The translations under genes and the position numbers were made by a program. 64,000 bases of DNA from Peromyscus leucopus (Eukaryota; Chordata; Mammalia; Rodentia; Cricetidae). The notes below the pieces were generated by a model, which was not told the origin of the DNA, did not search any database, and worked only from the letters and a program-made list of their open reading frames with translations. Location: positions 74,654,018 through 74,718,017 of the forward strand of contig NC_051063.1 of NCBI RefSeq assembly GCF_004664715.2, given 5' to 3'. Positions within the stretch are counted from its first letter, which is position 1. Every line of letters begins with the position of its first letter. Shown piece by piece: positions 55,866-64,000 of this stretch.

Positions 55866-56455
55866 TTGTTGTTCAGAATAGTAACTGAGGTTTCAAATAA
55901 CTTTCAAGCTTTCGCAACTTTTAAAGAAATAGAGCAGTTTAAGTAAATGCCTTGTAGCTTGTCACTCCTGAGCAGTGCCAGGGAATTCTGGGTCTCTCTC
56001 CCATGGGAGGCCACTAGCTTTTATGTTGTCCTTGACAACTTATTTTCTCTCATTCTGTCATGAACCCTTGTTAGCTTAAGCATCAAAATATACCCAGGAC
56101 TCAGACCTGTTCTTATGATCCGTATGGCTGTAAATCTAAGCCAACCCTCAACTCACTTCCAAGACTTTCTCCTCAAACGTACCCCAAGCCCCTGACTCAG
56201 CACCTCTTCTCGGCTAAAGGTAGCCAGCAGCCAAGGGAACACGAGGCTCCAGGGAGTGGCTCCTCCTAGCACGTCTAGATTTTTGTGGTTTGTCAGGACG
56301 TGGGCATACTGGCCTTGGGTTTTCTGCAGATCGTTTTGCCTTGCCTTGTAAGCTGAGCTCCTTTCTACTCATGTGCCTGCAGCTCAAGCTTGCTGTGTGG
56401 AAAGGGTGAGTCTTACCTCCTCAAAGGTAGCCATGCACCTAGACTATTCTGAGTC
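55866..56455. other. Unique non-coding DNA
   Basis: Nothing recognised. Confidence 0.5.
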
Positions 56456-56590
56456 AAGGGGCACTGGTTCTAACCACAGCTCATACTAGCTGTATATCCA
56501 CCTCAAGTTCTGTCCCCTTTCTCGGTCTTGGCTTCCTAGTCTATAAAACTGGGGTGATTTTCATTTCCCTGCAGACTTAGCCTGCCAGCC
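56456..56590 (+). mobile_element. MIR relic, plus strand
   Basis: gcactggttctaaccacagc, gctgtatatccacctcaag, cttggcttcctagtctataaa and actggggtgattttc follow the MIR core order. Confidence 0.65.
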
Positions 56591-57544
56591 CATAAACCCC
56601 CACGCACCTGCCTGTTAGAGGTTTATTGTAATATTCAATATAGATGTGTTTCCTATATCAATGGACTGTCTTAAAACATCCCCCTCCCCCAACACACACA
56701 CAAGGTGTCTGGAGGAAAGTTGTTAATCCTGGGAACTGAACTGAAAGAATTTTAACTTTGAACTATTAACGTAAGTCAGTGTTTGTTTCAATGGACCATT
56801 AACTCTTAGTGATTTTCCTTGTCTTACTACTGAACTTGGCATGAATTTTAAATTAAGGAAATATTGAGAAGTTAATGCCGAGAGAACATAAATTCTCCAT
56901 TGGTCCTCTGGCCCTCACAAGAGCCCCAGGGAGACCTGAAAGGGGTACCTCTGTGTCTACAAAATGTGGGATGTTATTGTGGCAAGCACCGACCACATGC
57001 TTGCTTGTGTCTGATTATAATGAACACTTGGTTCCTTTGCTAGGGAGTCCTTATCTGTAATGGAAGTCACACAGACACCATTGAGGAACTGAGTGCTGGT
57101 ACTGGAATCTGGATACAGATTTTAAACACACCAACTTTCGTTTATCTTTTTTTTTCAGTAGGGGCTTTGATACTATCTTCAGGATGTTAGTAAAGCCAGA
57201 CATCTGTGATGCCTCCCTGATCATAGCACTCATGAGCAGGTTTGGTTTGACCCTCACCTCTAAGTCTATACCACTTCAAGTAGGAACTTTCTGGAAAGGC
57301 GAGTGTGACCAGTTGCTTTCTTGTTTAGATTGCCTCCCTGGCTCTGGCAGTTGTATGGTTCCATTATTGTTTTAATTAAGGCTGTGCATCACTTAAGGCC
57401 TTTTAAACTAGTAGATAGCAGTCCCAGTTTATGAGGAAAAATAACAGGTTCCTCTCCCTGCTCTCCACAGCACCTCTCCTTAGAAGGTGTTTTCCAGTGC
57501 CTTCTCACAGCTTCCAGGATGCACTTATACCTGGAACCTGGCTG
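56591..57544. other. Unique AT-rich DNA, possibly constrained
   Basis: 56720-57060 and 57340-57420 (ttgttttaattaaggc) are repeat-free and AT-rich. Three frames of 61-68 codons at 56875-57375 show nothing known. Confidence 0.4.
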
Positions 57545-57985
57545 TGGTACTCACTCCCAAAGACATCCATGTTAGATTCCCAGACCCTGTCTTGACCTCA
57601 GTTTGTTTAGCTAGGACAATCAAGACTGTCAATCAGCAGACTTAAAAATGGGGGGATTTCTCAAGATTATCTGGGTAGATGAGTGTAATCATGAGGCACA
57701 TTAAAAGTGGGAAAACGAAGCAGAAGTCAGACTAAATCCATCATTGCTGACTTGGACACTGGTGGAAGAAGACCTCGAACCAAGGAATGTGAGCTGCCTC
57801 TGGTCCTGAAAGCAAGGAGTGGCTTCTCCTCAGAGTCTCCAGAAAGCAAGGAGCCCTTCTGAGAGCTTGACCTTGATCCCTGCTGCCACCCAGTGAGAAC
57901 TGGGCAGGATTTCTGGGCTGTGCTATGTTGTTACAAGCAGCTGCATTTGTGGCACATCACACAGTAATGGCAGACGCCTAATACA
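57545..57985 (+). mobile_element. MLT1-like LTR (ERVL-MaLR), plus strand
   Basis: ctcccaaagacatccatg, gggatttctcaagattatctggg, gatgagtgtaatcatgagg, gaaccaaggaatgtgagctg, gagtctccagaaagcaagg, ttgaccttgatccctgctgcc and a terminal gcagacgcctaataca, all in MLT1 order over about 440 bases. Ancient and solo. Confidence 0.7.
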
Positions 57986-58572
57986 CACCCCATTTCTTGA
58001 TTGTTTCTGGTTCTAGAGACTGACTATGGACTGGCTGTTCCTGGAAGAGAATGTTCACCTTCAACACACACTCGTCCCACACCAGCTCCACTCCTCACAC
58101 CCTCTCCCCCATTACAGGGCGGATTCTCAACTTCAATGTTCAAAGTGCATCACGCGTGTTGCCGTGGCACGGGGGATTTTGAGCAGAGTCAGGTGGGGTG
58201 CTATCGCCATGTCTCATCTGCCTTTTCTTCCCCCAAAGAGAAACATTTCCTTTGCTTTGTTTTCTAGGCTTGCCACTAATTCCTCCTCAGAGAATTCACC
58301 AGAAACACAAACATCCTGAATCTGCTAGAAGTCAGCAGCCATCTCAGTTTTAGTCTCTTGGGGAGACCCCCTGCCCTCCTTGGCGGCTGTCCACCGTGGC
58401 ACTCCATCCAGGACAGTCTTTTACCTGGATTTGCTCTGACTCCATTCTAGACCTTCCTCCTCAGTCACACTGGGGATCACCCGTGTGATCCTGTGCCGGG
58501 GTTCTACACGGGTCCTATTTATTATTCCCGCTTTATTTCTCTCATTCTCTGTGTGTCTGGTGATGGGTGTTG
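57986..58572. other. Unique non-coding DNA
   Basis: Overlapping plus frames (58001-58319) match nothing known. Confidence 0.5.
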
Positions 58573-58580
58573 CTCTAAAG

Positions 58581-58777
58581 CTGGGGTTCTCAACCTGTGG
58601 GTCTTGACCCCTTCACCAAACCTCTATCTCCAAACATATTTACATTGTGATTCAGAGAGTAGCAAAATTACAGTTATGAAGTAGCAATGAAAACAATTTT
58701 GCCGTTGGGGGGTCACCCCAACATGAGGAACTGTATTAAAGGGTGGCAGCGTTAGGAAGGTTGGGAACCAACCACTG
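58581..58777. mobile_element. Non-autonomous hAT-type DNA transposon (URR1-like) with 8-bp target duplication
   Basis: Second copy of the family at 28991-29182. Termini ctggggttctcaacc and gggaaccaaccactg. Flanks ctctaaag (58573-58580) and ctctatag (58778-58785) match at 7 of 8 positions, the target duplication length of hAT transposons. Confidence 0.85.
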
Positions 58778-58849
58778 CTCTATAGTGACTCAAGAAAAGA
58801 ATATATGAGAGCTGCGTTGTTGAGAATTATTGAGAACTGAAAATGTTTT

Positions 58850-59077
58850 TTTTTTTTTGTTTTTTACAAAAGCATTTGTTTTTATTTATGCATCCTTGTG
58901 TGTGTTTTCCACATGCACACAGGTGCCCAAGGAGGCCAGAAGAGGGTGTTGGATTCCCTGGAGCTAGAGTTATAGGCAGCTGTGAACTATTCAACATGGG
59001 TGCTGGAAACTGAGCCTGGATCCTCTGGAAGAGCACCAAACACTCTTAACCTCTGAGTCATCTATCTCTCTGGCCCC
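58850..59077 (-). mobile_element. B3-type SINE, minus strand
   Basis: T-rich tail, gtgtgttttccacatgcac, ggccagaagagggtgttgg, gcagctgtgaactattc, ctggatcctctggaagagc, reversed head tgagtcatctatctctctggcc. Flanks tgaaaatgtttt (58838-58849) and taaaaatgtctt (59078-59089) agree at 10 of 12 positions. Confidence 0.88.
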
Positions 59078-59091
59078 TAAAAATGTCTTAA

Positions 59092-59570
59092 TTTCAGGCT
59101 AGGGAAATGGCTCAGGGGATAAAGGGCTTACTTTGAAGGCATGAAGACCAGAGTCTGGATCCCTGGGACCCATATGAAAACCAGGGGCCATAGGCCATGT
59201 CTGTAATCCCAGGATGGGAAGCAGTGGACCATGTCTGTAATCCAGCACTCCTGTGGGGGAGAATAAGAGGGAGTGGACCATGTCTGTAATCCAGCACTCC
59301 TGTGGGAGGGATGAGAGGCAGTGGACCATGTCTGTAATCCAGCACTCCTGTGGGGGATGAGAGGGAGTGGACCATGTCTGTAATCCCAGCACTCCTGTGG
59401 GGGGATGAGAAGCCCAGACAGACAGAAGAATTCTTGGACGCTCACAGGCCACCGAGCCTGACACACATTGCTGCAAACAGTCAAGGTAGAAGGTAAGGAC
59501 CAACCCCCAAGGACACTCTGACCTCCACACACGTGTGTACAAACACATACACACAGATTAAAAAACGAGT
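59092..59570 (+). mobile_element. B4/RSINE1-type SINE carrying an internal minisatellite, plus strand
   Basis: Head ggctagggaaatggctcag at 59096, gatccctgggacccatatg, tail with cacacacgtgtgtac and A-rich end at 59558. The B1-like core is expanded by tandem copies (59195-59417), so the element is some 150-190 bases longer than its relatives. Confidence 0.78.
59195..59417 (+). repeat. 46-49 bp minisatellite inside a SINE
   Basis: ccatgtctgtaatcc starts at 59195, 59229, 59278, 59326 and 59372. The last four form units of 49, 48 and about 46 bases sharing gtggaccatgtctgtaatcc and agcactcctgtggg. Small length differences fall in the G-run at the unit end. Confidence 0.93.
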
Positions 59571-60419
59571 ATTTGTTTCACCTTAATACATGATTGATAG
59601 AAAATGGCACACTACATGAAGATAGCTTCCCTCAGTTCGGGAAGCTTTGCTGCACTATCTGTTATTTTGAGAAATCTGATGCTTTGATTTTTAAAAACAA
59701 TTCCTCCCTTATTCTCTCACTAATCTTTTCTCCTAGAACACCCTTTTTTCCATGGCGTTGGAGTTGCAGGAATTAGGCTCTCATTTTTTCCTTTTTCTTT
59801 TCTATTTATCTAGTCCGTTCAACTCTGTATTCCATTGGCTTTTAAAAAATCAAATCCTGCATTTCTGTTTTTCTGCTCCTTAAACTTTAAGTTTTTTATT
59901 GTTCTCATTTTATGGCCACTCCTTTTTTTTTTATAACCTCTCATTCTTATGTTATGCATAAAATAATGTCTCCCACCGTTCTTCAGATAGCAATTATGGT
60001 GTTCTTAGTTTTAAACATTGCTTTGATTTCCCACACGGTTGCTTTTTAACGTTGTCAGCTTTGATCTCTGGCTTATGTGCTTTCTTTATTTTATGGCGCC
60101 TTTTAATTGTTTACATTTTAGTGTGGGGTGTGCTTGTGTGTGTTTGTATGTCTGCATTGTCTGTTTGTACACCTACTCTAGGTTGGCCTAGATTCTCCAT
60201 TTGAGAGCCCTCCACTTTCCACACTTCTGGATTCTTTGGTCAAATTGGACAGATTTCTAGAGAGATGCCCCATCAGCCTCCTTCCTTGTGAGGAGGGGGG
60301 AAACCGGCATCAGGTTTTCTTACTGTAGAGAGGTGGAGTACAATTTTCCCAGCTTACCATGCAACTCCAATCATTATCATGTTCATAGCCAGTTTGTGAC
60401 TGCCCCACAAAGATCTCTT
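59571..60419. other. Unique AT-rich non-coding DNA
   Basis: 59780-60120 is T-rich without a recognisable L1 match. No exon seen. Confidence 0.45.
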
Positions 60420-60445
60420 TGTATGTGCTTGTGTGAGTGTGTGTA

Positions 60446-60477
<32 letters not shown>

Positions 60478-61003
60478 CATATGTGCATGTGCTCATGTAT
60501 GTAAGCATGTGTGCATGTGGAGGCCAGAGGTTGGTTTTGGATGTCTACATCAATCACTCTCTTCCTTATTTTTTGATACTGAGCCTCACATAGAACTCAC
60601 TGATTCAGGTAGACTGTCTGGCCAGCAAGCCCCGGGCATCCTCTCTCCAGCTTCCCAATGCTGGGATTTCAGGCATGTACCACTACATCCCACTTAAGAA
60701 AAGATTTGTTTTTATCCACTTGTGTGTGTGCACACACACACACTTGCCCCATGGATGTGGGCATCCACAAAGTCCAGAAGAGAATGCTGGAACTCAAGTT
60801 ACAGGTGGCTTTGAGACAGCCAATGTGAGTGCTGAGAACTGAATGGGGGTCTGTGTAAGAGCAGTAAGTGCTCTTAACTGCTGGGCCATTCTCCTAGCTC
60901 CAGCATCTAGCTTTTCAAATGTGAGTTCTAAGGGGTTGAACTCAGGTCCTCACACTTGCATGGCAAGTGTTTTACCAATGGAGCCATCATCTCTCCAGCC
61001 CAG
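60420..61003 (-). mobile_element. B4/RSINE1-type SINE split by a B3, minus strand
   Basis: TG tail (60430-60478), gaggccagaggttggttttgg, ttttgatactgagcctcac, gctgggatttcaggcatg up to about 60695; the remainder, gttgaactcaggtcctcac and gagccatcatctctccagccc, resumes at 60905-61000. Confidence 0.8.
60700..60900 (-). mobile_element. B3-type SINE nested in a B4-type SINE, minus strand
   Basis: aagaaaagatttgtttttatcc tail side, CA tract, ccacaaagtccagaagag, gctggaactcaagttacag, gtgctcttaactgctgggcc head. Younger than the host SINE. Confidence 0.8.
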
Positions 61004-62535
61004 AGATCCCCTCTTTACCATTCTGTATGTCTCTTTGGGCATCAGATGGTTGGGTCCTAATGGTGGTCACCTGCAGCTTTTCCTTGGGGAATTTCAAAGC
61101 ATAATTCTGCCGATGTGTGCGGAGATGCAGTGCCCGGGCCTTTGCCTTCGCTGGCCCAGGGCAGCCTCTGACAGATGACCATCCAGAGAAGAGCATAAAG
61201 GCCCTACAGCCTTGCCCTAAATGGGTCTGAAGCTTTACTTGACTTCAGGGGTTTGGGTTTCTTCCACTGGTTTTCTCTCTTCTTTCTGCTCCTGTTTTCC
61301 ATACCCGCCACTTTCTCTCACCCGAAACCTTGGCATGTCTGTCTGCATCCAGGGGACTTTTCCTGGAGCTCAGTCATCATTTAGAAATGATGCCCATGCC
61401 CAAAGCCACTCTTTGGAGTGTCTGACTCCAGGTGCCTGAAAGCTACCCTTAGAACATATGGCTCAGAGTCGCTAGGTGGAGTTGCTCAGAGGCAGTGCAC
61501 AGTTCATCGGAGAACTTCTTAGGTCGGTCGTCAGTTTACCATCAATCCCTACAGCAATGCATGCTTGCTGATGTGTTCAGAGAGACACAAGCAATTCGTG
61601 AGGAGACAGATCTGTGGCTTTGTAGCCTTTGTGGTTTGCTACAGGATCTCTTAATAAAGTCATCACGAAGCCCTGGGAGGGAAAGCTAATCAGGGAAGAC
61701 CGATCCGGGGCTGTGTGATACCATTTCTGGGGCACATGGTACTCTTTTGCCTCTGGGAATCTAATGAGAGCTTCTAAGATTCTTAGCAAGGCACCTGTGT
61801 GTTAATTCCCCAGCTGCAATTACAGACTGATTAAGAGAGGCCATAAATAATTACGGCACAGGAGCACATCCACAGTCTCTGCTTTGTGTGCGTGCCTACC
61901 GCGGCTCAGCCTCTCTCTCATTACCCAGAGGGTAAGTGAGAATTAAACATTCACACCATGGTGGCGTCGTGTGCCACAGCCCATTGTTCCCGGGATCTGT
62001 TTGTCATCTCTGTGGTGTCAGTGTACACACAGGGGACAAAGTTTGCCGATTCAGCCCTGTGACTATTTGCAGCCATCTACCCCAACAATGGACCATTGTT
62101 TTCAACCATGAAGACACTGGCTGGCCTCAGAGGTAGACTGCCTGGTGGCTTAAAAAAAAATTCTTTTCCTGTACTCGTAAAGAATAAAGTCTTGCCTGTC
62201 AGTGAAGACTGAGATATGAAAGGAAGGGTCAGGGGTAGGTGAAGGATGGTCTCTGTCACCCATGTTGATGCCCATGGTTGTAGGGACATTTAAGCAGAAG
62301 GAATTCTGGCCATCGTGAAGGTATATGGGTAAGCTTACTGGCCCTGGGTATAGACCAGGAAGCAGGCTTGAGGCAGTGTTAGAAGGCAGGGCTCCAGGCA
62401 CACCATAGGGAGGCCGACCAAGATCTGCAACCTTTGTATTTCGACACAGGACCTCCTTAATAAAATCTACTCGTGGCCTCTTCTTCCTCCAGTTCATCCT
62501 TCTGGGAAGGGGCCTTACAGACCCACCTCGAGGCA
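61004..62535. other. Unique non-coding DNA with a candidate conserved island
   Basis: Apart from an A9 run at 62151-62160 nothing repetitive is visible. The island at 61795-61965 is listed separately. A 128-codon minus frame (62150-62536) is unrecognised. Confidence 0.5.
61795..61965. promoter_or_regulatory. Candidate conserved enhancer-like island
   Basis: Contains gttaattcc, cagctg (E-box), gcaattacag, gactgattaag, ccataaataattacgg and gagaattaaac within 150 bases, followed by two CpG-containing words (taccgcggc). This dense mix of homeodomain, E-box and CATAAA words without coding potential resembles known developmental enhancers. All three forward frames are closed by stops within 30 bases of the likely acceptor. 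Confidence 0.33.
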
Positions 62536-62595
62536 AGTCTCTCAGTTGATCCCAATCCTGGCAAGGTCAAGTTGACAAAATCAACCATCACAATG
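62536..62595 (-). mobile_element. 5' tip of a rodent ERVL-type LTR, minus strand
   Basis: caaggtcaagttgacaaaatc and aaccatcaca are the reverse of an LTR start of the type TGTGATGGTTAA...TCAACTTGAC. Only about 60 bases are recognisable. Confidence 0.45.
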
Positions 62596-62747
62596 CCCAT
62601 CCTCTCTCTCTTCTCTCCCTCCTTTCCTGGTCCTCCGCTCCTCCTCTATTTCCTAAGGTTATTCCAGGACCTTATTATGTCCTCAATTCCTTGTATAATC
62701 AGGAGTTATCTCCCCACCTGCAGCTCCCTTGGCTTCTCCAAAGTCCC

Positions 62748-62886
62748 CGAGGCTGGAGGTGCAGACCTACAGTCCTAGCTGCTCAGGAGACTAATGCTGG
62801 GGGATGGTGAGCCAAGGTCTGCTTGGGCTACAGAATGAGTTCAAGGCCAGACTTAGTAACTTGGCAAAACTCTGTCTCAAAAACCA
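62748..62886 (+). mobile_element. Old B1-like (7SL-derived) monomer, plus strand
   Basis: ggaggtgcagacctacagtc, tgctcaggagactaatgc, gagttcaaggccagacttag and actctgtctcaaaaacc have the order of a proto-B1 rather than a modern B1. Confidence 0.68.
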
Positions 62887-62891
62887 GTTAA

Positions 62892-63110
62892 GGTCTGGAG
62901 AGACAGCTCAGTGGTTAAGAGCACTGGCTGCTCTTCCAGGAGGTCTGGGTTTGATGCCCAGCACCTACAGGGTAGCTCACAACCATCTGCAACTCCAGTT
63001 CTAGAGGATTTGATACCCTCTTCCGGCTTCTGTGGAACCAGGCACACACACGGTACACAGATATACATGCCAAAAAAACACCTATACACATAAAATTAAA
63101 TGAATAACTT
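62892..63110 (+). mobile_element. B3-type SINE, full length, plus strand
   Basis: ggtctggagagacagctcag, gagcactggctgctcttccagg, gtttgatgcccagcacctac, gctcacaaccatctgcaactc, ataccctcttccggcttctg, ggcacacacacggtacac and an ATAAAATTAAATGAATAA tail. It follows the B1-like monomer directly. Confidence 0.92.
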
Positions 63111-63556
63111 TTAAATTACAAAGAAAACAAATAAATAAATGCATGCTGCTTGGAGGCAGAGTGCGGCTGGGGGCTTAACCTGCAGTAATGGGGTGTGGAG
63201 GCTGAGAGCAAACTGGAGGATGAACAACAGGCAAGAGCAAGTTCCCCCGGACCTCCTCACTTGCTGAGTCAAGGTGCAGTTCTTCCTCAAGCTACAAAAC
63301 TGTCTGAAAACTCAGCTCCTTGAGGTGTGACCCCAGTCTCATCTGCTTCCTTCCCTCCAATGATGTGGCCTCCTTTGTCCCTCTCATTCCAGTGGGAAGC
63401 TCTGCTTGCCCAGGGCCCTTTCCAGTCTTTTCCTTGGGTAAGTGAGTTAAGACCGATGATGCTTGACCGCTGCCCTCTTGATTCTTCTCAGCGACCTAAC
63501 TCTAGTGTCTGTGAGTTAGTTTCCCCTACGGCTGTCTTATGTCACCTTGTATGGTC
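63111..63556. other. Unique non-coding DNA
   Basis: Nothing recognised. Confidence 0.5.
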
Positions 63557-63598
63557 AAAACAAACAAACAAACAAACAAAGAAACAAACAACAACAAA
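63557..63598. repeat. (CAAA)n short repeat
   Basis: Six or more CAAA units with GAAA and CAA variants. Confidence 0.95.
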
Positions 63599-63914
63599 TG
63601 AATGAAAACCCCAAGTCCTTATAAAGAACCAGGGAACTCTCATTTCTCAATCTTACCCACTGCTGGAATTCATCCCCATGGAATTCTGATGGGTGATTCA
63701 TCAGCCCTTAGTTACATACTCCAAGCTTGGGGGTTACTGAGAGATTCCCTTCTGGTTTGCTGTCTGGTTTATGCTTCTGCTGTAGGGAGCTGCTGGTTAA
63801 AATTAGTCAAATTAATTCCCGATGATTTCACAAAGAGAAGAGGATTAATACTCTGGGAAAACAGAAATAAAAGGCAGTAGAGTTATCTCTTGCTTTTTGA
63901 GGAAGCTCCACTCT
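63599..63914. other. Unique non-coding DNA
   Basis: A 92-codon plus frame (63602-63880) has no recognised domain; aaattagtcaaattaattcc lies at 63800-63819. Confidence 0.45.
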
Positions 63915-64000
63915 GGTTTTCACACTCTCACTGGTTTGTACTGGTTTTCATACTCTCACTGGTTTGCACTGGATTTCACACTCTCACTGGTTTGCACTGG
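63915..64000. repeat. 28-bp minisatellite, cut by window end
   Basis: Units 63915-63942, 63943-63970 and 63971-63998 share ttcacactctcactgg and tttgcact with one to two differences each, and a fourth unit begins at 63999. The array continues beyond the window. Confidence 0.95.

Noticed and set aside
59195..59417. CRISPR-like array
   Set aside because: The units are contiguous with no unique spacers and lie in a SINE in a eukaryotic genome; it is a minisatellite.
59780..60120. Further L1 ORF2 antisense segment
   Set aside because: T-rich texture is similar to reversed L1, but I could not match any consistent ORF2 order, so it is left as unique AT-rich DNA.
61921..61940. Good-looking 5' splice site (gagggtaagtgag)
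   Set aside because: Upstream sequence has early stops in all three frames and only a weak acceptor (aattccccag), so a coding exon is not supported. A non-coding exon cannot be excluded.

Overview
The window looks like non-coding nuclear DNA of a rodent, most likely a cricetid (hamster, vole or deer-mouse group). The evidence is the repeat content: 7SL-derived B1, tRNA-derived B2/B3, ID and B4/RSINE1-type SINEs on both strands, rodent L1 3' tails, rodent ERVL/MaLR-type LTRs, and very many (TG)n/(CA)n and (CT)n microsatellites. The best-preserved B1 (12546-12708) has a tail of the cricetid type rather than the mouse or rat type, and the LTR-like mosaic at 35825-36275 resembles a repeat I know from cricetid genomes. 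Family names come from recalled consensus features, not from a database search, so subfamily names are approximate.

I recognise no protein-coding exon, no cellular RNA gene, no CpG island and no promoter. The open reading frames are short and explained by chance, by (TG)n/(CA)n or (CT)n tracts that stay open in several frames, or by transposon relics. The region could be intergenic or lie inside a very long intron; the sequence alone does not say which.

Layout: 0-9.7 kb is unique DNA with a MLT1-like LTR, two separate L1 3' ends, an ERVL-type LTR and an inverted pair of TG/CA tracts. 9.7-23.4 kb is mostly unique with scattered SINEs. 23.5-26.6 kb is the largest element, a decayed minus-strand L1 with recognisable ORF1 and ORF2 remnants, a nested B1 and an internal duplication. 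27-34 kb holds SINEs, a hAT-like element and a long repeat-free stretch (29.2-32.3 kb) that is my best guess for conserved regulatory DNA. 34-48 kb has a cricetid LTR-like mosaic, an ancient L1 relic on the plus strand, a degenerate GATA/GACA tract and a 153-nt pure purine tract. 48-61 kb shows several nested insertions: a MIR split by a B4-type SINE, an ancient L1 split by an LTR-like unit plus a B4-type SINE, a B4-type SINE carrying an internal minisatellite, and a B4-type SINE split by a B3. The window ends inside a 28-bp minisatellite.

No genes are present to work together. What the window records is layered transposon history (ancient MIR/L1M/MLT1, then rodent L1 and LTRs, then B1/B2/B4 SINEs) around repeat-free islands rich in homeodomain-like TAATTA and GATTA words. 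I found no credible new biological system. The most checkable oddities are the SINE-internal minisatellite, the inverted TG/CA pair, the polypurine tract and the candidate conserved islands.
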